Part shown: positions 56,573 to 64,000 of the stretch, piece after piece
Numbering within the stretch: the stretch's first letter is position 1
Layout of the letters: each line of letters begins with the position of its first letter
Assembly: GCF_009833095.1 (NCBI RefSeq)
Contig: NZ_QRCB01000028.1
Span: 35,240-99,239, forward strand
DNA: 64,000 bases
Direction: 5' to 3'
Origin: Nitrosomonas sp. JL21
Lineage (GTDB): Bacteria; Pseudomonadota; Gammaproteobacteria; Burkholderiales; Nitrosomonadaceae
Made by a program: the position numbers and the translations under genes
Notes under the pieces: generated by a model
Database searches by the model: none
What the model saw: the letters and a program-made list of their open reading frames with translations, nothing else
Told to the model about the DNA's origin: nothing

Positions 56573-58423
56573 ATGTGTGGAATAGTCGGTGCAATAGCGA
56601 GAAATAACGTGGTTCCTGTTCTACTAGAGGGATTATTGAAATTAGAGTATCGAGGATACGATTCTGCGGGTATGGCAGTGGCAGATGCGAATGGATTACA
56701 AAGATTACGCACGACCAACCGTGTTTCAGAATTGATGAAGCTGGCCAATATCGAAGGCACAGCGGGATCTGTCGGGATTGCCCATACACGATGGGCGACT
56801 CATGGAGTTCCTTGTGAGCGAAACGCTCACCCGCATTTTTCTGGAAAAGAGAGAAAAATTGCTGTGGTACATAACGGTATTATCGAAAACAATGAAGTCA
56901 TCCGGCAACGGTTACAGAAAAAGGGATTTGAATTTTTATCCGATACCGATACAGAAGTTATTGCTCATCTCATTTCAGAATATTTGGAACAGACTGACGA
57001 TTTATTAGAAGCCGTCTGCTTGGCTGTATCAAAACTGCAAGGCGCTTACGCGATTGTAGTGGTTGAAGAAAAGCGTCCCGATCGTATCATTGCAGCACGT
57101 AAAGGGGCGCCATTACTGCTCGGGCTTAGTGAGAATGGCAATTATGCTGCTTCAGACGCATCAGCCTTGTTGCAAGTGACCCGGCGCATGATTTATTTAG
57201 AAGAAGGGGATGTGGCAGAACTATCAAGCGATAATTACCGTATCCTGAATTGCGTTAAAGACATTCTCGGTAAGATTGTAACTCGACCCATTCGGGAAAG
57301 TAATTTAACCTCCGAAACCATTGAGCTGGGCAATTACAAGTACTTCATGCAGAAAGAAATATTTGAACAGCCGTTTGCAGTATCGGATACCTTGGAAATG
57401 GTTTTTAATGCCCAGTCAATTTCCCCTCGCTTATTTGGCACTGAAGCAGAAGCAATTTTTCGGGACACTACAGGTATTCTGATTTTGTCTTGCGGTACGA
57501 GTTATCACGCTGGGTTAGTTGCAAAATATTGGTTGGAATCAGTATCAGGGTTACCTTGCAACGTCGAAATTGCCAGTGAGTACCGCTATCGCGAACCCGT
57601 GTCGGATCCTAATACCTTGGTAGTGGCAATATCCCAATCAGGCGAAACTGCTGATACATTGGCAGCCATGGCGTATGCTAAATCGCGTGGGCATCGACAT
57701 AGTCTGGCAATTTGCAACGTACCAGAAAGCGCATTGATAAGACAAGCTGACTTGCGCTTTCTTACTCGTGCAGGTCCAGAAATAGGTGTGGCCTCAACCA
57801 AAGCCTTCACTACCCAACTTGCAGTATTGACTTTATTGACGGCTGTTCTTGCGAAGCAGCGCAATAGGCTTTCAAAAGAGCTCGAGCAGAAAATGCTTAC
57901 TGGCTTCAGGCACTTGCCTTCGGCAATAGAATTAACACTTCAGATTGAGTCACAAATAGAAAAATGGGCAGACAATTTTGCTCAAAAGCAACATGCATTG
58001 TTTCTTGGCCGAGGCATACATTATCCCATTGCGATGGAAGGTGCTCTCAAACTCAAGGAAATTTCATATATTCATGCCGAAGCCTATGCCGCCGGTGAAC
58101 TGAAACACGGTCCTCTCGCGTTGGTAGACAAGGAAATGCCCATCATTGCCATTGCGCCCAACGATACGTTGCTAGAGAAACTCAAATCCAATCTGCAAGA
58201 AGTCCGTGCCAGGGGGGGGGAGTTGTATGTGATTTCAGATGCTGATTCTAGTATTCAAGAAAGTGAGGGAATGCATGTGATCCGGCTTGCAGAACATGCA
58301 GGCGTTTTCAGCCCGTTGCTTCATTCGATTCCTCTCCAGTTACTGGCTTACCATGTGGCTCTGAGAAAAGGAAATGATGTCGATAAGCCAAGGAATTTAG
58401 CTAAATCCGTAACAGTGGAATAA
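56573..58423 (+). CDS. glmS: Glutamine-fructose-6-phosphate aminotransferase
   Basis: GlmS makes glucosamine 6-phosphate, the entry to UDP-GlcNAc for peptidoglycan, LPS and amino-sugar exopolysaccharides. The 616-residue protein has a class II glutaminase domain with C2 (MCGIVGAIARNN), HTRWATHGVPCERNAHPHF, and two SIS domains (SCGTSYHAGLVAKYWLE; SQSGETADTLAAM; GRGIHYPIAMEGALKLKEISYIHAEAYAAGELKHGP). The C-terminus KPRNLAKSVTVE is complete. A run of nine G occurs in the coding strand at 58212-58220, near residue 548. It is followed by the PelB-like pair, which hints at amino-sugar polymer supply. Confidence 0.97.
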   Translation: MCGIVGAIARNNVVPVLLEGLLKLEYRGYDSAGMAVADANGLQRLRTTNRVSELMKLANIEGTAGSVGIAHTRWATHGVPCERNAHPHFSGKERKIAVVHNGIIENNEVIRQRLQKKGFEFLSDTDTEVIAHLISEYLEQTDDLLEAVCLAVSKLQGAYAIVVVEEKRPDRIIAARKGAPLLLGLSENGNYAASDASALLQVTRRMIYLEEGDVAELSSDNYRILNCVKDILGKIVTRPIRESNLTSETIELGNYKYFMQKEIFEQPFAVSDTLEMVFNAQSISPRLFGTEAEAIFRDTTGILILSCGTSYHAGLVAKYWLESVSGLPCNVEIASEYRYREPVSDPNTLVVAISQSGETADTLAAMAYAKSRGHRHSLAICNVPESALIRQADLRFLTRAGPEIGVASTKAFTTQLAVLTLLTAVLAKQRNRLSKELEQKMLTGFRHLPSAIELTLQIESQIEKWADNFAQKQHALFLGRGIHYPIAMEGALKLKEISYIHAEAYAAGELKHGPLALVDKEMPIIAIAPNDTLLEKLKSNLQEVRARGGELYVISDADSSIQESEGMHVIRLAEHAGVFSPLLHSIPLQLLAYHVALRKGNDVDKPRNLAKSVTVE

Positions 58424-58467
58424 AGAGCTGACTAAATATTTCATTTAACGAAGACGCTCATTGACCG

Positions 58468-58611
58468 CTGAGAAAGCACTAAAAAAAGCGAGCAGCCATC
58501 ATGTCAGGATGAAATTGGGTGAGACAGTGTATATGAATGATTAACGATACATGTCGAGCCTGATTTCAGTGTGGCATACCGAGCACAGTAGTTTTTTAGA
58601 GCTTCTCTAAA
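58468..58611. repeat. MITE-like dispersed repeat, copy 3
   Basis: About 144 bp with imperfect terminal inverted repeats: left GAGAAAGCACTAAAAAAAGC, right (minus strand) TTAGAGAAGCTCTAAAAAAC. Internal and right parts resemble copy 2: CCTGATTTCAGTGTGGCA, then CACAGTAGTTTTTTAGAG against CGTCGTAGTTTTTCAGAA. It fills the gap between glmS and the PelB-like pair. A 76-codon minus-strand ORF across it is not supported as a gene. Confidence 0.6.
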
Positions 58612-58801
58612 TAAAAGATCAATCGTGCCGTTGCAAGGCTTTGTTTGCCGATGCTCAAATAGCGCATTTTTGTATTGTGCATGATGGTATTGAATAGGTA
58701 GCTCACAAGAAAATTGAAAGAACCGTTTGAGCAAGGTTTAGAGTTTAAATAGATATTCGAAAGACTCTATTTGATCAAGCCAGATAAAAGGAGTTTTTGA
58801 T

Positions 58802-60001
58802 TTGAGTAACTATAGAAAGCTAATTTTATTTGGTAGTGGATTGATTCTTATTTTTGCTCTCATGTTTCATAAGGAAGAGCAATTAAAAGAATTATTTCAA
58901 TTAGCTAAACCGGATCATATTTCAGTACTGTACCTGAGGTTGCTGTTGAATATTAGCCCTGAGGATGAAAATTTACGGATTGAGCTTGCTAATCAATACA
59001 TCAATTTAGGGCAATATGAGAATGCCCGCGATGAACTGAATTTTCTAATATTGCAAAATGGACATACCGCCATTGACGCTCGGTTGTTGTTATTAGAAAT
59101 CGATTTAAGCGATTATTTTCTGCTATCTAATCATGATGTTCGGCGAGAAATTGAGCTTGAAAAATTACAGGCCGGTATCACAGAAATAAGTAAGATTTCC
59201 ATTCCAGTTGCACTATTTCCAAAAATTATAAAATTAAGTCTGGAGCTTAATCAGCCTTCAACCGCGGCGGATCTCTATTATCAATGGGCAGGTTCTGAGC
59301 CAAAGATCAACGGTAAGTTTGAGAAATTGAAAGAAGCTGCGCAGTGGTATATCGCTGCCGGTTTGCCCGACAAAGCAGCGGGAATCTACCATGAAAGCTA
59401 TGAGCTGACAGAAGACGCTGCTCTTGCACGACAATTTGCACTGCTTACCCTTCAGACACTGCAATCAGCGGGTGATAGCAAGCTTGCTGTGGAGTATTTC
59501 CGAATATATCAGCAAAGATTTCCAGAAGACGCAGAATTATTAGAAGAAGCAATTAATATTTCTTTGAGAAATAACGCTCCTGAACAAGCATATGAATTTG
59601 GTTCGTTACGCTTGGCGCTTGACCCGGAAAATCCGGAGCAGCTCAGAAAACAGTATGACCGTGCGCTAGCGATTGGGAAAACCCAGCAGGCTTTGGCTCT
59701 AACTCAACGCTTGATTGAGATCGTTCCGAATGACGATAGCAGCCATGAGAGGCTGGCACAAATTGCTGAATGGTCTCAACAGCCCAAGCTTGCGGTAAAA
59801 GAATGGTTATGGCTGGCTAGAAAGAGAAAAGACACACCTGCTATTTTGAATACTCTTCGACTCTCGACACAACTCAATCTTCATAACATTACAATAGAAA
59901 TGTTCGAGCGGTTGTCAAATATTCGAGAGTTATCTAAAGAGGAAATGAATAATTTATTATATGCATATGATAATATGCATAATTTATCGTCCAAACGATG
60001 A
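58802..60001 (+). CDS. PelB-like inner-membrane TPR protein (N-terminal half)
   Basis: A 399-residue protein with a TTG start, one N-terminal membrane helix (KLILFGSGLILIFALMF, about residues 6-22) and then periplasmic tetratricopeptide-like helical repeats to the end. The segment LYLRLLLNISPEDENLRIELANQYINLGQYENAR matches the pattern of the N-terminal region of PelB, the Pel exopolysaccharide export protein, which normally is one chain of about 1200 residues combining membrane anchor, TPR and outer-membrane barrel. Here this part is separate and overlaps the next gene by 4 bp (ATGA). Identification is by resemblance only. Confidence 0.65.
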   Translation: MSNYRKLILFGSGLILIFALMFHKEEQLKELFQLAKPDHISVLYLRLLLNISPEDENLRIELANQYINLGQYENARDELNFLILQNGHTAIDARLLLLEIDLSDYFLLSNHDVRREIELEKLQAGITEISKISIPVALFPKIIKLSLELNQPSTAADLYYQWAGSEPKINGKFEKLKEAAQWYIAAGLPDKAAGIYHESYELTEDAALARQFALLTLQTLQSAGDSKLAVEYFRIYQQRFPEDAELLEEAINISLRNNAPEQAYEFGSLRLALDPENPEQLRKQYDRALAIGKTQQALALTQRLIEIVPNDDSSHERLAQIAEWSQQPKLAVKEWLWLARKRKDTPAILNTLRLSTQLNLHNITIEMFERLSNIRELSKEEMNNLLYAYDNMHNLSSKR

Positions 60002-62529
60002 ACCTTATTCAATTCCGAACTTTTGCTCGCTTTGCTACCACCCTGCAGATCATGGTAGGGCTTGGAATTTCGACTACTCTGCATGCTTCAGAAAATGCGA
60101 TAGACCAGGTTCCTGACAACTTTGGCCAGGAAAAAATCAGAGCTCGTCAGATTGATTTTCTGCAATCTTATGTCAAACGTTATCCAGAAAATATTCAAGC
60201 CTGGGAAGCATTGGCGAGAACTCAGGAGAATGCTCAGCAAATCCCGCAGGCCATCGCGACGTGGCAATACATCGGAAAGCATTTTAATCGCATGACCGAA
60301 GCCGTAGGGAATCAAGCTCTGATACTCCGAAAAAATGGTCAGCCAGAGAAAGCGTTATCAATATTGCAATCTCATCAAGGCAATGCAACCGCCAAGGATC
60401 AGAGCTTCTGGGAAATTTTCGGAGATCTGGCTTGGGAATTGGAACAGACCGAGCATTCGCTTACTGCCTATCGAATTCTTTGGAAATCAGACAGCACCAA
60501 TGCATTGGTACCAGAGCGTCTGATTCATCTGACGAGAAATATGGCGGGCAAAGCCGAGGAAGCGATAGCGGTTGGCGAAGAAGCTTATCAGCGTCTAGGT
60601 GACGCGCGCTGGTTATTGCTCGCAATGGATGTTGCCAATCAAACCGGTAGGATACCTGATCTGAAGCGTCTAATGAATAAAGCGGCCATCAATGAACAGC
60701 AATTTCAGAATGTGGAAATGTATTGGTTGATGCGCGCCCAACTTGAAATTCACAAAAAGAACCCGAGAGTCGCCACGAGTCATTATCAGAAAGCATTATC
60801 AATCAACCCCCAATCCGCAATCGCCAAGGAAGGGATTTTGTGGAATCTGATTGGACAAAATGACAAGCCTGCACTGGAATCCTACCTCAAAATGTGGCAT
60901 CAGGAAGCCTTGCAGAATACTTCATTATGGGCTGTATATGCTATCGCGTTGACACAAATCGGTCAGAATAAAGAAGCCTTGGTTTGGTTTGAACGTAAGT
61001 TGCGGAACAAGCCCGACGATTACCTCTGGTTACTTACGTATGCCGATGTTCTGAATCGGGCCGGGTATGTCGATAAAGCATTACAGCAGCGTAAATATGC
61101 CTTGTTCCAGTTGAGGTCTCGTTTCAATCAGCTCGAGAGTAAATCAGATAGGGGCGTGAAGGATTTATTACGACCGGAATATTTAAGCTTGATCCGAGAG
61201 TTGGAAGGGTCAAAGCATGAGATTTCCACATTGAAAAATTTTCTGGCGAAGGGATATGAGGATCCTGCTGTTCAAGAATTACTCATCGCGGCTTATCTAT
61301 CTCAGAAGAATATTTCTTCAGCACGTTATTGGTTGTTGGAAAATCATCTCGAAAGGCAAAATACCCCGACTTGGCAGAGACTCAGCCTTGCATTGGCGGA
61401 AAATGATCTTGCTACTGCCGACCATATACTCAGCAACGAGAGTGATAAGCTGACCGACCTGAATAAAATGGAAATATTGAAGCGTCTTAATCGAAATGAT
61501 GAAGCTTTGGCGCTAACCTATAAGCTGCTTGATTTACATCGAGAACCCTCAGCATTGCAAGCCTATCTTTTTCAATCAAGGGATGATTTGGTAGTAAAAA
61601 CCAGTAAACAGGCATCCGCAGGTTTTGATTACAGAAGCTTGGGGGATGTTACTTTCGCCGAAAGCCGCGCAAGAATCAGCTCACCATACTTGGGCGGTAC
61701 GCTTGCTGCAGAATTCAAGGATACTGTGTTGGGTTCCACCCGATCTGATCTGATTCTACCTGTGCAGAATGAAGTCGACATCATGGCCGAGTACAGGCAT
61801 CCCTTACGGGAAGGAACGTTTCAGGCAAATATGGGTGGAAATCTTAGGCAAGATGAATCTCTACCTTATGGTACATTCAGGATCAATCAGGATGTTACCA
61901 AAAGAATCAAAGCTAATTTCCGTTTTGGAATGAATGAGATGAGCCATGAGACTGGCGCATTTCGAGCCTTAGGCGCGAAAGACACCATCCTGCTGGGCTT
62001 ATCGACGCAATTAACGCAACAAATGACGTTCACTGTGGAAGCTGATGGCCATCGTTATTCCACCCGAGAAGGAAGTAATCTTGGGAAAGGTTATAAGTTA
62101 CAATCGATTCTGGGGGCATCTTTGCTCAATACCGGTACCTTGAATTGGCAAGTCAGGCTGCAAGGAGCATGGGAAAGTAACGATCTGGCTTCATCTCTTC
62201 CTTCTGAATTAAGGGGCCGGCTGGGAGCTTCGAGAGAAGAAGTGTTGACTTTGGTGCCAAAAAACTTTGGCACGATGGGCGCTGGAATGGTGTTTCGTTA
62301 TGGACCCTCTGAACAGGGAATACTGAAGCGTCCTTTCTTCTTGGTGGATGCGTGGTCTGGCTGGGTATGGCCTGCCGATGCTCTGGGTTATAACGGACGG
62401 GTATCGATAGGAATTCCAATCTTGGGCCCCGATATGCTGAGCGTGGGAGGTTTTTATAGCAATATTCAAGGGGGTAGAACAAATCAGCCTTTTACAGGAA
62501 TTGGCATTCAATATTCTCTTCGTTTTTGA
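59998..62529 (+). CDS. PelB-like outer-membrane TPR/beta-barrel protein (C-terminal half)
   Basis: An 843-residue protein with its own signal peptide (FATTLQIMVGLGISTTLHAS, cleavage about residue 31), TPR-like repeats over about residues 50-520 (NIQAWEALARTQENAQQIPQAIATWQYIG and others) and a C-terminal beta-rich domain of about 300 residues that ends GIGIQYSLRF, with the terminal aromatic typical of outer-membrane barrels. The layout fits PelB, and also resembles PgaA and BcsC exporters. Together with the preceding gene the total is 1242 residues, close to a fused PelB. It starts with ATG overlapping the upstream TGA, indicating coupling. No other pel, pga or bcs genes follow. Confidence 0.68.
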   Translation: MNLIQFRTFARFATTLQIMVGLGISTTLHASENAIDQVPDNFGQEKIRARQIDFLQSYVKRYPENIQAWEALARTQENAQQIPQAIATWQYIGKHFNRMTEAVGNQALILRKNGQPEKALSILQSHQGNATAKDQSFWEIFGDLAWELEQTEHSLTAYRILWKSDSTNALVPERLIHLTRNMAGKAEEAIAVGEEAYQRLGDARWLLLAMDVANQTGRIPDLKRLMNKAAINEQQFQNVEMYWLMRAQLEIHKKNPRVATSHYQKALSINPQSAIAKEGILWNLIGQNDKPALESYLKMWHQEALQNTSLWAVYAIALTQIGQNKEALVWFERKLRNKPDDYLWLLTYADVLNRAGYVDKALQQRKYALFQLRSRFNQLESKSDRGVKDLLRPEYLSLIRELEGSKHEISTLKNFLAKGYEDPAVQELLIAAYLSQKNISSARYWLLENHLERQNTPTWQRLSLALAENDLATADHILSNESDKLTDLNKMEILKRLNRNDEALALTYKLLDLHREPSALQAYLFQSRDDLVVKTSKQASAGFDYRSLGDVTFAESRARISSPYLGGTLAAEFKDTVLGSTRSDLILPVQNEVDIMAEYRHPLREGTFQANMGGNLRQDESLPYGTFRINQDVTKRIKANFRFGMNEMSHETGAFRALGAKDTILLGLSTQLTQQMTFTVEADGHRYSTREGSNLGKGYKLQSILGASLLNTGTLNWQVRLQGAWESNDLASSLPSELRGRLGASREEVLTLVPKNFGTMGAGMVFRYGPSEQGILKRPFFLVDAWSGWVWPADALGYNGRVSIGIPILGPDMLSVGGFYSNIQGGRTNQPFTGIGIQYSLRF

Positions 62530-62881
62530 GTTAATTGCATTGCAATTGGGTCGCGCAAAATCGAGTGTATTTGTTTGATCAAGGAAAATAAAGAAGCTAA
62601 AGAAGCGCTGAGAAGCGAGTAAGTATCAGCCGATCAAGGTGGATCGGGTTCAACAAAAAATGCAGTTCGCGAGCTTCATCAGGGATGCGGACTGATTTCA
62701 AACGCGGCATGACCAAACGCATTAGCTGTAAATGTTTTCCTTAGATAACGCAGTATCGAAAAACTTGTTTGTCTCAATCGATGTGCCCGAATCATACGGA
62801 TCATTTCTGCTGAGGGGAATGAAACTCAAGCGATCAATTCATTCAAAAATTATTTTTTGAACAACGAGAAATTGAAAACAG
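62530..62881. other. Convergent spacer, no gene recognised
   Basis: About 350 bp between the PelB-like gene and the response regulator gene, which converge. It contains the small palindrome AATTGCATTGCAATT just after the barrel gene stop and an AT-rich inverted repeat TTCAAAAA/TTTTTGAA at 62842-62861, which could help terminate the regulator transcript. No ORF of substance. Confidence 0.45.
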
Positions 62882-63559
62882 CTAAACCAGTCCTTTATCT
62901 TTGAAAAGAAGTGCCAGTTGCAGGCGATTGGAGATATGCAATTTACTATAAATGCGATTAAGATAAACTCGTGCTGAGCCTTCTGAAATTCGCAGCTCAC
63001 GCGCTGCTGACTTATTGTTGTGTCCGGTTGCGATTAACGTGGCGAGATTAATTTCGCGAGGAGACAATTGTGCAGAGATTGCTTGAAGTTCAGATTCACG
63101 CCGCAGAATTTGTTCAAACGCCGATCGCATGGCGCGGCGTTCCAGCCATTCGCCGCCCGCATGTACTTGCCGCAAGCACTGGCGAATGAGTGAAATGGGC
63201 ATTTCTTTGAGTAAAATGCCTTTTACACCTGCTCTGATGAGATCGCAAGTTTCTGTTTTACTTAAAGCAGCTGTGTAGATGACGATTTTGGCAGTATTTC
63301 CTCCCGCTATCTGAACATCCTGGACGAGTTGAACACCCTCAATGCCGGGTAAATGAAAATCCATCAATATAATATCGGGTTGGGTCAATTTTATTGTCTC
63401 TACGATCTGATTTTCTGTGTTCAAACTGGCGACTATTTCGAATTCGTGATTACTTGTCAGTAAAGTATTCAATCCCAGCAATGCGATCGGATGCGAATCA
63501 ACCAATACGAGGCGAATAGATTGAGTTGAGACAGCAGCTTGTAATTCTTTATTTAGCAT
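62882..63559 (-). CDS. NarL/FixJ-family response regulator
   Basis: A 225-residue two-component response regulator. Receiver domain at about residues 15-130, with the acidic residue D21, phospho-acceptor D67 in IILMDFHLPG, and conserved Lys in KGILLKEMP. The C-terminal LuxR-type HTH is at about 160-220 (LSPREINLATLIATGHNNKSAARELRISEGSARVYLNRIYSKL). It would bind DNA on phosphorylation by an unidentified kinase; no histidine kinase gene is adjacent in the window. It may regulate nearby genes, but the sequence does not show this. Confidence 0.88.
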   Translation of the reverse strand: MLNKELQAAVSTQSIRLVLVDSHPIALLGLNTLLTSNHEFEIVASLNTENQIVETIKLTQPDIILMDFHLPGIEGVQLVQDVQIAGGNTAKIVIYTAALSKTETCDLIRAGVKGILLKEMPISLIRQCLRQVHAGGEWLERRAMRSAFEQILRRESELQAISAQLSPREINLATLIATGHNNKSAARELRISEGSARVYLNRIYSKLHISNRLQLALLFKDKGLV

Positions 63560-63814
63560 ATAAGTCTTATATATCAGTAATTAACACTGCGAGAATTGCG
63601 AGCGATAACAAATGAATTACTCATGTGTTTCGATCAGTAACATATACGGTTAAGCTATCCAAAGATTTAGCTGAAATATCGCTGGGCCTTACTCTAAGAA
63701 CACCTGACATGGATTTGAGCTGCTGATCTAGTCGAATTCCTATTTCACAAAACAGCCAGAGACTAAGGTTATGGTTGAAGAGATAGAAAGAAGGCAGGAA
63801 AATTTCTCGAGTTA

Positions 63815-63912
63815 AAGAAGCTTCGAAAATGATTGCGAGCGACGTGCAAGCAGAGTGAAGCTGGTTGAAGAATTACGCATGATCAAGCATAGTATTTTCT
63901 AGATTTTCTTAA
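63815..63912. repeat. MITE-like dispersed repeat, copy 4 (shortened)
   Basis: About 98 bp sharing blocks with copy 2: GAAGCTTCGAAAATGATTGC then GAGCGACGTGCAAGC at the left, and GATCAAGCATAGTATTTTC then TAGATTTTCTTAAG at the right. The middle is about 40 bp shorter than in copy 2, as if internally deleted. It lies in the spacer upstream of the response regulator gene. Confidence 0.55.
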
Positions 63913-63947
63913 GGATACGTGAGTGAGTAACTAACTTACGTATCCTT
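63911..63947. terminator. Long hairpin at the right edge
   Basis: AAGGATACGTGAGT (63911-63924) pairs with ACTTACGTATCCTT (63934-63947) with one mismatch and a 9-nt loop. The T-richness of the flanks is modest. It may be a terminator for a gene reading in from beyond the window on the minus strand or a structural repeat; 63948-64000 holds nothing identifiable. Confidence 0.45.
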
Positions 63948-64000
63948 GCTCTCTATTATTTGAATTTCTATGCTACAAAATGATATCCGTTCCCATCAGT

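Noticed and set aside
58504..58734. 76-codon minus-strand ORF between glmS and the PelB-like pair
   Set aside because: It runs through the MITE-like repeat and resembles no protein family that I recognise.

Overview
The window reads as a chromosomal segment of a betaproteobacterium, most likely an autotrophic ammonia oxidiser of the Nitrosomonas group. This is inferred from the housekeeping gene order (leuCDB-asd-fimV-truA-trpFBA-accD-folC-dedD-cvpA-purF-metZ), a phosphoribulokinase gene, moderate GC, long AT-rich spacers and protein wording typical of that group. No rRNA or ammonia-oxidation gene is present to settle it.

Layout. 0-0.8 kb: decayed VOC/PhnB-like gene and the tail of another gene. 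0.8-10.4 kb: lysine/peptidoglycan precursor genes dapC-dapD, a BON lipoprotein, miaA, a flavoprotein, pyrophosphatase, a DUF4139 protein, a second BON protein, and tRNA-Leu(UAA), tRNA-Cys(GCA) and tRNA-Gly(GCC). 10.7-30.5 kb: a long, almost wholly plus-strand biosynthetic block (leucine, aspartate semialdehyde, tryptophan, fatty acid, folate, purine, methionine) with the polar hub protein FimV in the middle, closed by two minus-strand cyclophilins. 30.7-39.8 kb: cysS, the flagellar stator genes motA-motB in an apparent operon with a membrane methyltransferase, small membrane or secreted proteins, phosphoribulokinase and a UvrD-type helicase. 40-56 kb: an accessory-looking region rich in exported proteins: an AA5 copper-radical oxidase, a membrane lytic transglycosylase, a Tyr/Gly-rich protein and a glycine-zipper lipoprotein, SelO, an M10/RTX metalloprotease, an acyltransferase, an exported EEP-family protein, a PQQ-type sugar dehydrogenase, and a Dam-like methylase with an altered catalytic motif. 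56.5-63.6 kb: glmS followed by two overlapping genes that together look like a split PelB exopolysaccharide exporter, then an orphan NarL-type response regulator.

Most notable: (i) the split PelB-like pair next to glmS, without other pel genes in the window; (ii) the D12-class methylase whose DPPY motif reads ETPW; (iii) a family of about 100-145 bp MITE-like repeats with ends resembling GGAAGCTCTGAAAAAC, in at least four longer copies and several solo ends; (iv) a G10 tract inside the secreted oxidase gene and a G9 tract inside glmS; (v) a perfect 12-bp inverted repeat bracketing the spacer upstream of phosphoribulokinase. No CRISPR array, prophage, intact insertion sequence or clear defence island was seen.

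All family assignments are by reading motifs and overall resemblance; no database search was run. Start codons were moved from the longest ORF where a Shine-Dalgarno sequence, signal peptide or family N-terminus argued for it.
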